A DNA stretch of 64,000 nucleotides from Neodontobutis hainanensis (Eukaryota > Chordata > Actinopteri > Gobiiformes > Odontobutidae): positions 1,735,001 to 1,799,000 of the forward strand of contig JALDNG010000041.1 in NCBI GenBank assembly GCA_024349245.1, read 5' to 3'. Positions 12,300 to 23,954 of this stretch are shown one piece after another. The position numbers and the translations under genes are program-made. The notes beneath the pieces were generated by a model. The model saw only the letters and a list, made by a program, of their open reading frames with translations. It was not told the DNA's origin and made no database searches. How positions within the stretch are numbered: the first letter of the stretch is position 1; each line of letters opens with the position of its first letter.

Positions 12300-12986
12300 A
12301 ATCAGTGTGTGTGTATAAAAGGTTAATGAGTTTCTGGGCTCCTGACAGTCCCTTGCATCTTTGTGCTGCACTGACGTTTCTGTATTCTGAGTCATGGGGA
12401 AAGCAAAGGAATTGCATCCGCGGAAAAAGGTAGGTGAACTGTATAAAACAGGAAACAGATCTTAAAAAGATATCCAAGGAAAGGAGAATGTCAATCAGCA
12501 GTGTTCAAACTCTAATTAAAAAGTTGAAAATGAAAAGGTCAGGTAGATTAATTGTTCAGGATGCAAAGAAAAACTTCAGCTGAAATACAGGACTCCCTGA
12601 AAAAAGTGGTGTGGCTGTTTCTAGATGCACAATAAGGAGGCACTTGAAGTAAAATGGGCTGGATGGTCGAGTCGCCAGAAGAAAGTAAATACCACTACAC
12701 TAAATGTGTAGTGGCATTTACTACACAAATGCCACAAAGCATCCTGCTTACAATTCACCAAACAGCACAGAGACAAGCCTTAAAACTTCTGAAACAAAGT
12801 GGGTAGTTTCTGTTGTCATTATGTTATAAAAATAGTAAACACAGTTGTTTGAAAATAAATGGCTTCACCCAACTACTAACTATAAGTAAAAGAGAAGTTT
12901 TTGTGTTATCATTCATATTTTCTTAAAAATTGGCCAAACACTCACACGTTCTACCAGAGTTATGCAAACTGATGAGCACATCTGTA
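12300..12986 (+). mobile_element. Tc1-like transposon relic, internally deleted
   Basis: The sequence carries the leader CAGTGTGTGTGTATAAAAGG, then the transposase start ATGGGGAAAGCAAAG at 12394, and then fragments of the paired-like DNA-binding region. The first part reads M-G-K-A-K-E-L-H before frameshifts. Similarity to a fish Tc1 family continues to about 12800 and then jumps to the family's 3' end (TTTCTGTTGTCATTATG ... CAAACTGATGAGCACATCTG). The DDE catalytic region is therefore missing. Several small deletions and stops break the remaining frame. A short inverted duplication sits at 12689-12719. The element is dead. Confidence 0.85.
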
Positions 12987-13194
12987 AGGGCACATGTTTT
13001 CTCTAAATAAGTTTAACTTTGTAAGTTTAATTTGCGTTCAGAAGGCTAGATAGATAGGCAGGTATTGCACCCAGTGGTGAAAAAGAAGATATGCTGTTCC
13101 AGCCAATGACAGTGAAGAGCAGAAGCACAGCTGCTGATGAAGAGGGGACTGATGAAAGAAAGGAAAAGAAGCACAACTTCCAAGAGAGAGCCGA

Positions 13195-13300
13195 GAAGGG
13201 AGAGGATGTGAGAGTGTGTGAATGAAAGCATCGTGTAAAGTGCTTTGGTGCAGCCAGGTACAAAAAAGTGCTTTATAAATGCATACCATTTACCATTTAA
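13195..13300 (+). repeat. dispersed repeat tail related to 6165-6262
   Basis: GTGTGTGAATGAAAGCATCG, then TGTAAAGTGCTTTGGTG, then GTGCTTTATAAATGCATACC and ATTTACCATTT, shows the same order of blocks as the segment near 6.2 kb. The preceding 150 bp may belong to the same element but I cannot define its start. Confidence 0.5.
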
Positions 13301-15257
13301 GTTATTTGTACAAGAATGTTTGCACTATAGACTGGGCTTAGTTTTGAAGTCTGTCTAAACATTCTAATTTGTAATTTTCTATGTAAAACTTTTCACAATT
13401 TACATGCTATACAAAAGTTAAAGTATGGCAAAATGAAATGATTAAAAACAATAATAATTACCTTCTGAGTCTGTGTTTATTAAACGTTGACAAGTTGTGC
13501 AATTAATTGTGAATAATTACAGCCAGACCTGCAATTAATTAGTTATTTTTTTTTAATCGATTCGCAGCCCAACCTTTTATATTGTATTGTAAGATGCCAA
13601 TTGAAAACAATTAATACAATTAACTGTATTAACTGTCTGTTTTATAAATTAATAACTCATAAATCTGAATGTTGTGTTCTGTGGTACTTGCATTCTGTTT
13701 ATCATCACCTAGTGGCCTGCAGGACTTGTGAGATTTGTTTTGTATATCCTCTTTACTTTTTCAAATACCTGTCTACGTTGTATTTTGAGATTCTCTGGTT
13801 TCTTCCCACAGTCCATAGAAATGTAATAGAGAAATCCAAAATTTATTGATAATACTACATTTCCCAGTAGAGTGAAAGTGAGCAGAAAAAGCTGTCTCTA
13901 ATGTTTCAGCCTGGTGATAAATTGTGATTTGTCCACTGTTAGCCAACCTTTTTCTCCAAAGAGCAGGGACAGAGTAGAAAATAGTTCAATAAATGGATGA
14001 TAATATGCAAAGGTCATGTGTGACATTTTTTTTAATTATCTATTAAAAAAATTTTTTTTTAGTACATTCCAGTTTGTACAAAAATCTAAGACTAAAATAA
14101 GTCCAATTACCAAAAGTTATCTTGAAGGTACTCTCATTGCAACATGCACACGTGTATACAGAACAGGCTCTATATGGGTAATAAGCTTGGCACAGTGTCA
14201 ACAAACTGAGAAAGACGAGCGTCTCTCTGTGGGTATAGTGCTGTATACTGTATATCATTTACTCAAAACACAAACATGCGAATTGAGAGATACATACTAT
14301 GGTTTGTTTGGTTGCTTATATATCTGACATGCATATAGCCGAACCATAAATCTTGTCTATTGATTTTTGGGTCGTTCTCTGCAAAGGTGATCCCACATGT
14401 AGTTAGCTTCATTTGGTAATTAGCAGCAAATCATATATCGATTACTGTTTCCCAGTGTTTTACGCTGTATTCTGTAGCTGGGTCGCCAGGTCAGTTACAG
14501 AAAAAGCTTCAACTCCTCGAGCTCTATATATCTGCCAGACAAATCCACCGTGGGCTGAGTAAGAGAAGTGCTAATATTTTATCCAGCAATTTCACTTTAA
14601 TTTAACTAAAAGATGCCAATGATAGTAATAAGAATTTATAGCTACATTTTATAGCCCTTTAATTAAGTGTTGGGTATTAAGTTCGTTTTGAGTAAGCACT
14701 TCTTCCTGAAGATATATATATATATTATTACGTTTTTATCAGACACCTCGGAAACTGCGCATATCAAGGTGAAGCTACAGATTTTCCCACTTCTCAGTAA
14801 ATCTTTATCTGTGTGAGTATGAGGTCCACTAGGTGTTCATTAGGTGGGATGTGCATAAACACTATATCACTGTGTGCTCCTCCCTCCAACTGTGCTCAAC
14901 ATGATTAGTTTTTACTGCTTCCAATGAACTCATCACATAAGCATTAGGCATTTATCATGCATCCTTTTAAATACAATGCTTGTGTGTGCCTAAATGTGTC
15001 TCTTTCCCTTAATACTGTTTTCCTGCTTTCCTTCTGAGTACTCGTGCTCTTCAGTTGGCCCAATTCTTTTTTTATTTTGTGAGCTGGGAAACAAAAAATA
15101 ATCAATAAAAAAGTTTTTGCCTCAACAAGTAAAGTTAAATAATAGTTTGAAAGTGAAAATTAAAAAAAATCAATGCAATACAGAGAGATGTAATGAATGT
15201 TGACTTTAAGAAGTCTGTCATTGCAAAGAACCTATCATGAAGTTATGCAAGTTATTA

Positions 15258-15309
15258 GTTTGAAAATGTAATAAAAGCATGAAAATTGTAATAAAAGCAT
15301 ATAAATTGC
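15258..15309 (+). repeat. short tandem repeat of GAAAATTGTAATAAAAGCAT type
   Basis: Two adjacent near-identical units (GAAAATGTAATAAAAGCAT and GAAAATTGTAATAAAAGCAT) are followed by a partial third. This is a local duplication with no evident function. Confidence 0.7.
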
Positions 15310-15658
15310 AACTGCATACCATTTGATGTTAGTTCTTTGTGGCTGGGTGTATCAACTTATTTATAACAAACGAAGCCGAAAAACACGCAAGGAAGAAAAA
15401 AAATTGCAGCTATTGTGGTTTGATAAAGTTTAATTAGGAACTTTCAAGGGTTTCAAGGTAATCTCAATTGTTAGAATAAACTTATAAATGAAATATAATG
15501 CAGAGAGATGGCAAAATGAAAGTCCAGTATCAAAAATGAATCTTCTCTGCAGGTAATACAGAGATTGGTGTGGGCATATACAATTATACTGTCTCTCTGT
15601 CTAAGCTATTAAACAGAAGATACTTGTCTGATATAAATAATTATTATCCTATAGATCA

Positions 15659-15913
15659 CACATGTCAAACTCAAGACCCAGGGGCCAAATGCGACCCGTG
15701 ACAGTGTTTCATGTGGCCCTCCAAGACATTTCGTAGGTGATGTTTTTCTGGTCAGCCAGTTCTTTCTACAAAGACCTGTTCAAATCTGACTTAAACCTGA
15801 TCAAATTCAACTAAAACATGTTTGAATCCAATCAAAACCTGTTCAAATTCATCTAAAACCTGATCAAATTCATCTAAAACCTAAAATCCCCTCACTACTT
15901 TGAGTTTGACACC
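15659..15913 (+). mobile_element. non-autonomous TIR element of the TGTCAAACTCAAG family
   Basis: The left end CATGTCAAACTCAAGACCCA and the right end CTACTTTGAGTTTGACACC form a short terminal inverted repeat (TGTCAAACTCAA). The GGGGCCAAATGCGACCCGTG block just inside the left end is characteristic of a dispersed family common in fish genomes. The interior holds four to five degenerate tandem units of about 20 bp based on TCAAATTCATCTAAAACCTG. No coding capacity is present. Confidence 0.7.
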
Positions 15914-16822
15914 ACTAAAGATGATATCCACAATGATCCGGGTGATCACACATAAGGTAATGTCCTTTGCTATGAAGGTTATACAAAATCAAAATGAGTG
16001 TTGGCGCTGCCACTTTCTTTTACAAAGTTTCTTTAAGGTTGAATAATTTATATAATTATATAGTACAGTTCAATTACTTATAATTGTATTCCAGTTTAAA
16101 GATAATGGCATAGCTGCAAGATCATTATAAAGAAACTAAAGTGCAAATGTGATCGAGCATAATACAAAACAAAAAGGGCAGTGGTTGTGAGGTCATTTTG
16201 GCTGAAATTGATTTTAGTCTTCATTGAGCTGCTAATGCACTGTGGCCAATGTTCCATCTTCATAACAACATTGTCCTTTGAGCCAATTGTTCTCTGTCCT
16301 TTTAAACTTAAAACATTATTTATTTTTTTGTAGTGTTATCAAGATAAAAAAACTAAATTATCAGACATAGACATATCTTATAACCATGTTCATAGCCAGC
16401 TATGAGGTCCCCAAGGTCCGGACCTCAGTAAAAATGTAACGGGCGCACATAACTGGTACGCGTTTCCTTCTGCGTCAAATGCTGTCAAACTTGTCAGATG
16501 TCAGATTTTTTGATAATCGCTTGTTTTGTTTTTATCTTCAGCGCTGCCACTGTGTTTGTCCTCCCTAATCTGTCCCTCACACAGCACCAAACTGATCTCA
16601 GACCTGCACAGCCGCTTGTCAACAAGGAAGCCACGTAAATGCCGCTGGTTAACATGGCCCGCAGTAGAGCTGACACCTGAGCGCTTTCATTGTTTTTATA
16701 CTTGGCTGGTTATTCAAAACTGAGGCACGAGCCGAAATAAAGCACACCCTCCTGCAGACAAACGGCTTGTGATTGGTCTGTCCGCAAAATTGCAGAGGAA
16801 GGGATTTGCTATGAGAAAGGGA

Positions 16823-16874
16823 CCAGACCGTCCTCCTTTTGAAAAAAGGAAAACGGTCTGGTACACCAGGCTAG
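16823..16874 (+). repeat. terminal-type hairpin followed by CTAG, possible Helitron-like 3' end
   Basis: Arms 16823-16840 and 16844-16861 pair at 16 of 18 positions (CCAGACCGTCCTCCTTTT against AAAAGGAAAACGGTCTGG) with a 3-base loop. Nine bases later comes CTAG. A 3' hairpin about 10 nt before CTRR is the Helitron signature. No matching 5' TC end or flanking A/T insertion site was identified, so this is a weak call. Confidence 0.3.
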
Positions 16875-18149
16875 CTCAGGAGCAGAGGGAGATAAGATCT
16901 GTGATGGTGAGCACTCAGCAACAATACAATAGAGTCAACCTTTAACCTGAGTCAGCAACATCCCACTTAATTATCCCACAATGTAAGCCATTTATTATTT
17001 TAAAATCACCTAAAATGCTCCAAAAGGAGGACCCCGAGACCCCCCTGCTTTTGCTGTTTGCCTGCTTAGCTTCTAAATCTCTAACATAGGCTCTCCTGCT
17101 GTTCAACAGAGCAAAATACACTCTTCAACAAAAACAACAGCTAAAAAAGAACAGTAAAGAAGTCAAAGGACAATGAGTAAAAGACTATCAATGTACAATC
17201 TCCTTTTTTAATTATGATTAAAACTCATGAAATGAAACATAAATGTATGTAAATTAAATCTGGGCCTCAGTAGTTTCTAAACTCTGGCTAAGGCCCTGCT
17301 TATAACAATGTCATGCACAGAGCGGATACTAATTTGACACAGGTTGTAGGTCAATTCAATAAAAAGCTAAATTATTCTGTGCTTTCATTAGAGGACAGGA
17401 GGTCACAGATATAATAATATGCCTCTGAGTTGCATGTGTGTGTGGGTTTGTTAAGGTTTTTTTTTTTTGTTGCAAACTTTTATGAGTCAGACCTTCTGGA
17501 ATAAAGAACATTTTTGCAAAGAGAGGTCATATAAGTTGTCCTCGTTTTATCACAAGGCTGTCAAGGGTAAGTCTTATAGATGAGGCTTTAGTCAGATAAT
17601 AGTGTATGGACATATTATGTAGTGGCTTTATTTTCTGTCGACAGTGAATACAATATCTTGTTGCCAGGCTACTCTCTGTGGTGAACCATAGATTTTACTT
17701 CAACTTCCCCGAGTCTCGAATCTTGACATATTGGTGTTCTAAGAACCTTGAGTGCAACCTCCGATTATCAAACAGAGCCTTTGTCTGTGTTTCACTATCG
17801 CTTCTTTCATTGACCAGGTCTATTCTCCCTCTAAAGGTGTTATTTCTTTTTGGCAAATCATAGACATGCACAGCATTCTAAACCACAGACAAATAATGTT
17901 AGACTCATTTAAAGTTGCCTAACAGAGAACTAGAATGTAAAAATGAAAATGTGGCATATTATCTGAGAGATATTGCTGTTGAGTCATAGACTTTGAGAGC
18001 AGTGTTGTTGTTTTTCAGTTGGTTAAAATTGCCATAACCATGGCAACTGTGTGATATCTACGGACAGTCTACAGACAAATGAATTGGAAGCACAGTGCAC
18101 TGGTTTGGTAAACTGACACCGCCAGATAGAACTGCTCACATAAGTCTGT

Positions 18150-18720
18150 TTCACAGAACCATCTGGGAAGGCTCCCGTTGAAAGCGTTTGCAAAAAGGGA
18201 GGCGCCTTCTGTCAAAAACTTGGTGATTGGATGAAGCAAAAACTGTTTCTGAGCTTTGTTTCAGCCAATCATAGCAACATCTCATTTGACCTAACCAGAG
18301 TGCAGCAGATATGAAGAAACAACAAACGGCAGTAACGGTAACAGTTTTTGCAAAGTGAATCTGTGAATAAAAGTTAACGTTAACTAACACAAAATTGGTT
18401 AAAGAAACAAGAATGTCAGCCGATGAAAAGAGCGTGTATGAAAGACTTTGAGATTTAGGATATGCCAAACCCAGTAGGAAAAAGAGCACAAGCATCTTTT
18501 CCTTCCAGAAAGTCCTTTAGTGCCACATTTAGTGTTAACAATGTTGAAAACAAAAAGGACAAAAGGATGCTTGTTGCATTTGTCAAATTAAAAACCCGCC
18601 TCTTCCTGCCACGTCATTGGTCACAAGAGGCCGGTGAGCTCATGGTTGGCTTGGCGCAATACAAGATGGATTTACCTGAGTTTGGAAACTCCCAAATCTA
18701 GAATCCAGCTGCAGCGCATA
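18150..18720. repeat. higher-GC, CpG-containing segment, possible old dispersed element
   Basis: The base composition and phrases such as CTTGGTGATTGGATGAAGC and TGCCACGTCATTGGTCACA differ from the flanking AT-rich intron and recall old dispersed DNA elements of fish. I cannot define ends or inverted repeats. The 114-codon minus-strand frame and 79-codon plus-strand frame here show no recognisable domain. Confidence 0.25.
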
Positions 18721-21479
18721 GTTACTGGTTTGGTACTACAGTTATACTGGGTATACCGAATGAATGAATAAAGAGCATTACGTAATGATAAACTGATTTA
18801 CACTTATTGGTCTTGACAAACTTATTAGTTTGAACACAGTGAGAACTTGCAAGTACCTTCACAATCAGTTTTTAGATTCTGTGACGGTTCTGCTCACATT
18901 TTGCCCATGTTCATTTGTCAGAGGGGATCGCAAGGAGAATAGAGATTGAATAGTTGGATGAAGCGCAGCACTACTGAAGCGCACAGTTATGAATGGCTGC
19001 ACGCCTTTACTTCAGAAACCAATTCCCCTCAGACTCAGGCCCGGTGTGGTTTAGACTATGGCCAACGCTGGGCAGTTGTACCTTGGCTTGAACCTAACGT
19101 AACGGGAAAATCAATGAGAGGAGTGCTAATTGTGGAGCAATGAGCAGACTGCCTGAGGAACACTTGCTGTGAAAGGTTGCATTTGAAATCCAATAGATAT
19201 TCTTTATGTTTGCTTCTAAATGCCTAATGTATGCTTTATTTCAACTGCAACATTGTGCAAAGTTTAGCTTTACAAACCATTAATAGCTTGACCCAAAGAC
19301 AAACTCTATAAAAAAACACAAGCATGAGAAAATGCTGTTCACTCGATGCCGAGGAGTATGATTAATAACAAGGCTTTCCCAACTTAACTCTGTAGGATCA
19401 ATCAGATCTGACCTTTGCATGGAGACATTTATATTATACAGCCAGAAACATTTGGGCGTTTCCACTTTATAAACCCACTCTGCATCAGTCAGAAGCAAAG
19501 CAGCATAATGTGTCTGTTTATTTCACAACTCATTCAGAGCTCAGATATGTACTGCTTGTTTTTTTTAGATCAGAACCTGAAGCAACATCTTTTTTAAGGA
19601 CTGACAACACAATTCCTCTGAAAGTGACTCTGGGTAAAAGTGAAAAGTAAAAAGGCCTTGAGGTTCCATTAGCCTATATTGTGCTTTTAAAATACATAAA
19701 GAGTTTAGATTGAAGGTTAGCCATTTGTGCCACTGTGAAATCTAGAGACACACAAAAGTAAAGTGAAGTTCATTAAAATATTCATGTAGATATTTACAGT
19801 ACAGATTTGTCATTAAGACTCTTTTTAAAGTAGAGTTATGTGGCCCTGTATATCCCTCTGTCTGTTTTTGTCTCCATCCACCATGTCTTCAGGCATGTTC
19901 TAACACGATGCATAAATTCAGAACCAATTTTACACCACATTGCCTTGGCCGCACTTTCAGAATGCTGCCAGACTCTGGCACTCTGAAGCCAACTGCACTC
20001 TCAACCTGCTTAAGTGCACCAGACCAAAAGAGTGACTACAGCTTTTCCAACACACTTTTATACGCCGAATTAATAGGACTTTTAATCATGCCCGAAATCT
20101 TTATTGTGCAGTGGATAGCTTTATGAGTTAGGGCATTTTATTTATGAAGTAAGTAATGGAGATTATGTTTTACATGGTCCTTTTATTTATTTTTTATTTA
20201 CTCTGAAGTTATAAAAGTCTGTGTGCATTTTCCTATTACCTGCATACTACTGTCACACATTAGTGAATATGTTTGTGATGTCTTAATACTTCCAGTAACA
20301 TTTTGTATTGATCGGTGATATGTCAATAGAAAAACACATGCTAAAATATTGTAAGGATGTGTTTGGTGGTGGAGGATTAAATTGACTGGACAAATGAATA
20401 CATTTACTTTTTGTTATTTGAGACTTTTAGTTAATAAAGTGGCCTATACAAGTTTTAGGTTGGTGTTGGCTTATTCCAAATAAATAAAACTCATTGATTT
20501 TCTTTCTCCTACTTTATCCACTTTATGCTTTAAAGAATTAGAAGTGTAATCTCTGTGATCCAAAGGAGGCAAAACATGTGCAGCCATAAAGAAATGAGAT
20601 GCCTATTATTAGCCTCAAGCTTCTTTTGAAGTTTCTGTTCTGTAATTTATTGACATATTGAGAAATCAGCTATCAAATTCTGTTTATTAAGTTTAGTGGA
20701 GCTCACCAATTTATCCCTCCGTGGCTTAACACTTGACAAATCCTGGTAATTATCACTTTGTGGCAGTTCCTGTGCATCAGCCATTAGAGTGCTCTTCTAT
20801 GTCACAGCAGAACACACAAAGCATGAACTCTGAATAATCCTTTGACACTGCGAGATAAACCCACTACAGATGTAACTCAGTTAGCAGACATGCCTAATAT
20901 AGGACATTGGAGTAACACTGGTAAGTGCACCAAAAAAGTTTTAAAACTCTAATTGGAGTATGTGGCAAGAATGCCAGCACAATAATAACACAACCTGCAC
21001 AATCAAGAATATCAGTTTACAGAATAGCTCCGAGGATCATTTGCAGCAAAGCTTGACCAAACTTTTTTAGGTTTGTGTCTAAAATTAACAGAACAGTGTT
21101 TCTCCAAGTGTGTTTGTAAAAAAAAAAAAAACAAAAAAAAACTACTAAATAAATACTAGAAATTGGATATGTATTCATTTATTTACAACCCCGGTTCCAA
21201 AAGGTTGGGTCAAAAACTGTGAATGTAAAATGTAAATAAAAACAGAAAGCACTGATTTATAAAAACCCATCATAAAATGTTTTATTCACAATAGAACCTA
21301 AACATATGAGATGTTAAAAATTATATATTGTACATTTTTAATAAAAAAAAAAAAAAAAACGCTTTTTTTTTTATTTGTTGGCGCCAACACCTCAAAGAAG
21401 TTGAGACAGGGGACAACAAGATGCTGGAAAAGAATGTGGAACTAAAAACAGCTGGAGGTGCATTCGGCAACTAATCAGA

Positions 21480-21537
21480 GTTAAAGTAAAAGCATCTGGA
21501 CCCAGTTTTCAAGGTGTCCAGATGCTTTTACTTTAAC
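21480..21537. repeat. perfect 22-bp inverted repeat (hairpin), 14-base spacer
   Basis: Arm 21480-21501 (GTTAAAGTAAAAGCATCTGG plus AC) is the exact inverse complement of 21516-21537. It lies exactly where the Tc1/mariner similarity stops. The right-arm sequence followed by ACC and Ts also occurs singly at 4055. Confidence 0.9.
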
Positions 21538-21760
21538 CTTTTTTTCAGATGTCCTGGATGACTGAGAACCCTCACAGACATAATCAGATGGTGGTTAGCA
21601 AGGTCCTGGGTTTGATTCCCATCCAGAGCACGGTCTTTTTGTGTGGAGAATGTTCTCCCTGTGTCCCCTCCGGTACTCCGGTTTCCCATACCACCAAAAA
21701 ACCTGTACAATAGTCCAAATATAATATAAATAAACATATAAAACGGGTATACAAGGAACA
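21538..21760 (+). repeat. SINE-like segment inside the Tc1/mariner relic
   Basis: The stretch GTGGTTAGCAAGGTCCTGGG, TTTGATTCCCATCC, GTGTGGAGAATGTTCTCCC and GGTACTCCGGTTTCCCATAC follows the order of a common fish repeat. GGTTTGATTCC resembles a pol III B box, so a tRNA-type origin is possible. The copy is degenerate. Confidence 0.6.
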
Positions 21761-22181
21761 TTAAAGGTCAGTTTTGGAAGCTTGTGATGTTTGAGCTCAA
21801 GCAACACTGCATTAAAAATAGGAATCATTCTGTTCTGGAAATTGCTGCATGGGCTCAGGAAAACTTTTAGTCATTATTCTGGGAACACAGTTCACCGTGC
21901 CATCTACAATGCCATCTAAAGCTGTATCAGGCAAAGAAGAAGCCATATGTAAACACCAAAATGCTGCTGCCCTCTCTTCTTTGGATCAAAGGTCATTTAT
22001 GAAAAACTGTCAGATAAATTTGAATTTGTGCATTTTAACAATCTTTTTATTAATATTTTTCACAGTGTTGTAAATTGGGTTTGTATTTGTTGATTTTTTT
22101 TTTACTGAAAAAAATAATAAATAAATAGATTAACAGTCAGTTCTGATTTAGATTTTTTTGTTATTTTTTTCTGGTGTCCAG

Positions 22182-22289
22182 CAAGTGGAGGTGTATTTGG
22201 TCCACAAGGAGAATCTGGTTCTGAGCCTGAGGACGACAATCAAATGAAGTTTTACACCGAGCAGCACAGAGGGCGGAGACGCAGCAAAG
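22182..22289 (+). CDS. astn2: astn2 coding exon, acidic/basic cytoplasmic segment before membrane segment 2 (phase 1-1)
   Basis: The acceptor is CTGGTGTCCAG and the donor is GTAAAC. With the G carried over from 2904, the exon reads ASGGVFGPQGESGSEPEDDN, then QMKFYTEQHRGRRRSK, and ends on the first base of a Gly codon. The order is a Gly-rich turn, an acidic patch (SEPEDDN), an aromatic stretch (MKFYTEQ) and an Arg-rich patch. This parallels the ASTN1 segment containing DSGTEAEND and LTFYTD, so it is a conserved part of the cytosolic loop just before the second membrane segment. The length is 108 bp (36 codons) and both ends are phase 1, so it is another symmetric exon. The intron to the next exon is only 1.7 kb. 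No catalytic motif is visible. Placement is certain from the frame and the neighbours; any specific role is unknown. Confidence 0.95.
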
Positions 22290-23954
22290 GTAAACCCACA
22301 GCATACATTATTATGATAAAGATGTTATATTGTTGACATATTAACCCACTCAGGAGGATGCCACTTACCCACTGCTGGGAATGAAGTGAAACGAAACAGA
22401 GAATCATCTTAAAAAACAAATATATTCCGACCTTAGCCTGACTGAATACGAGGGCGAGTATGGAAGGGCAGCCAAGTGCTGTGTGAAATGAGGCGAGACG
22501 TTTCTGGAATTGTCAGCAGAGCTGGAAGTAGGAAGGAGGCATGCACATCCCGGTGGGGTTTTAAAGTGCTGTTCTATTGCACTGCTCAATGACACTCACA
22601 GCAGATATATGAGCTGATGTAAATGGAGGTTTGCTGATGAGCACATTGAGTCAAATAACTGAGATGGGAAGCACGATTTTACCTCCTTTCCCACATTGTG
22701 ATATGTGATAGGACACGCTTTGTGCTTTTTAGCATACGTGGAAAAAGTCCAAAGCTTTGAGTTGGTTCTCTACTTATGAAGCCAGAATGTGAAACTAAAT
22801 AGACAGCTTTTATTTCCATGCCCTCGTTTGAATCAAGATAGAATAAAATACTTAACATAAAAATTGGAATACTGAATAAATAATTTCTGCAGTCATGAGA
22901 ACTGCACTTTTTTATTTGCTGCCAGAAACACATTTAAGAAGAAGTGTCTCTGTTTTTCAAAGGAAACAAGTCTTGTAGTTGCTGTTCTGCTTTGTTAAAG
23001 TGGGATGCATCTTCATAAACAAACCCCTCTGAAGAGTGCCATGTGCCAGATGTTTGTTGGAGCTGGTAAAGTGCACAAATGATATTTAAGTTCAGTTTTA
23101 CAGGACAGCATGTGTGCATTTGTCTCCATACTTAGGTTTACGTACTCAGAAACTAGGTGTTTTGTTTGAAGCCATACCCTCAAGGGTTCACCACCGTGAG
23201 CGTCCATGCTTTTGTCTACTCAGTGGGCTTTTAGAATAATTGAGAGCCCCCCGCTCCTCATATCACAAGTGCAGTTAAGCCACCCACACCCCAACAGGAT
23301 TATCTGTGCCACTGTTATTTCTGCAGACAGCCATCGTCTCTTCCTTGTAGCAGACAGAGAAGATTGATTTATTAGAAATGTCTGATTTTAACCTTAAGCT
23401 GAATCTAACTATTTCAAACGTGTCTAGTCTTTTCACTTTTGTTTTGATCATAAATTCTTTATTGGTTCACTCTATTTAATATTTTGAGGAGTAAACTGGC
23501 CCTTGACAAGCCAGAACAAGATAACAAGACTGTAGTGTCCATATCTTATGTTCTTAACTAAAAAAATATCTACAACTGTATTTGTATATTTGTTTTTTCA
23601 CCTTTGACACGTAGCTAAAGTCAGTAGCTAATTTTATTTTCTATCTTGCGTCAAAGAGCATGCTCTGACAGAGCCAAAGGGCAATCAAAACAACCAATCT
23701 ATAACCTTGTCAGCAGCATATTGTGCAGGCATTTGGCCTTTGTATTCTAGGTTGCCTTCAATCATTCTGAAAGTGGGTCCGATTCATTATGTAGCTCTGA
23801 TTTAAATGGTTACTTTACAGTTGACAGATGGCATTTCATAACTGTGCATACCTTTTCAAAGATGTTCACACACAGTCATTTGTTTTCAGCTGAAGTTGAC
23901 AAACTACCTCACTCAAATGGTTCACCTTTGGCTTTTGTCTTTCTGTGCCTACAG
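22290..23954. other. astn2 intron, 1.7 kb
   Basis: Donor GTAAAC, acceptor CTACAG. I see no repeats of known type and no gene. Short antisense frames (22404-23207) have no recognisable domain. Confidence 0.8.

Larger units (their letters stand above)
21184..22085 (+). mobile_element. Tc1/mariner-family relic with ACAACCCCGGTTCCAAAA terminus, interrupted
   Basis: The left end TACAACCCCGGTTCCAAAAG matches a widespread fish Tc1/mariner family, followed by AGTTGAGACAGGGGACAACA and ACAGCTGGAGGTGCATTCGG from its 5' region. Similarity resumes near 21796 with part of the transposase frame (TGGGCTCAGGAA, ACACAGTTCACCGTGCCATC, CAAAGAAGAAGCCATATG). The N-terminal half of the transposase is missing and the rest is frameshifted. 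The right end is degenerate (GTAAATTGGGTTTGTA). Between the two parts lies the segment 21480-21760, which belongs to something else. Confidence 0.75.
2905..22181. other. astn2 intron, 19.3 kb
   Basis: This is the longest complete intron in the window. It starts with GTACGG and ends with GTGTCCAG. Recognisable contents are the MITE-like element at 5486-5885, the reverse-strand THAP frame at 11313-11532, the Tc1 relic at 12300-12986, dispersed-repeat tails near 6165 and 13195, a CAAACTC-type element at 15659-15913, a terminal hairpin near 16823 and the Tc1/mariner relic at 21184-22085. The remaining stretches are AT-rich DNA in which I see no gene. Confidence 0.85.
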
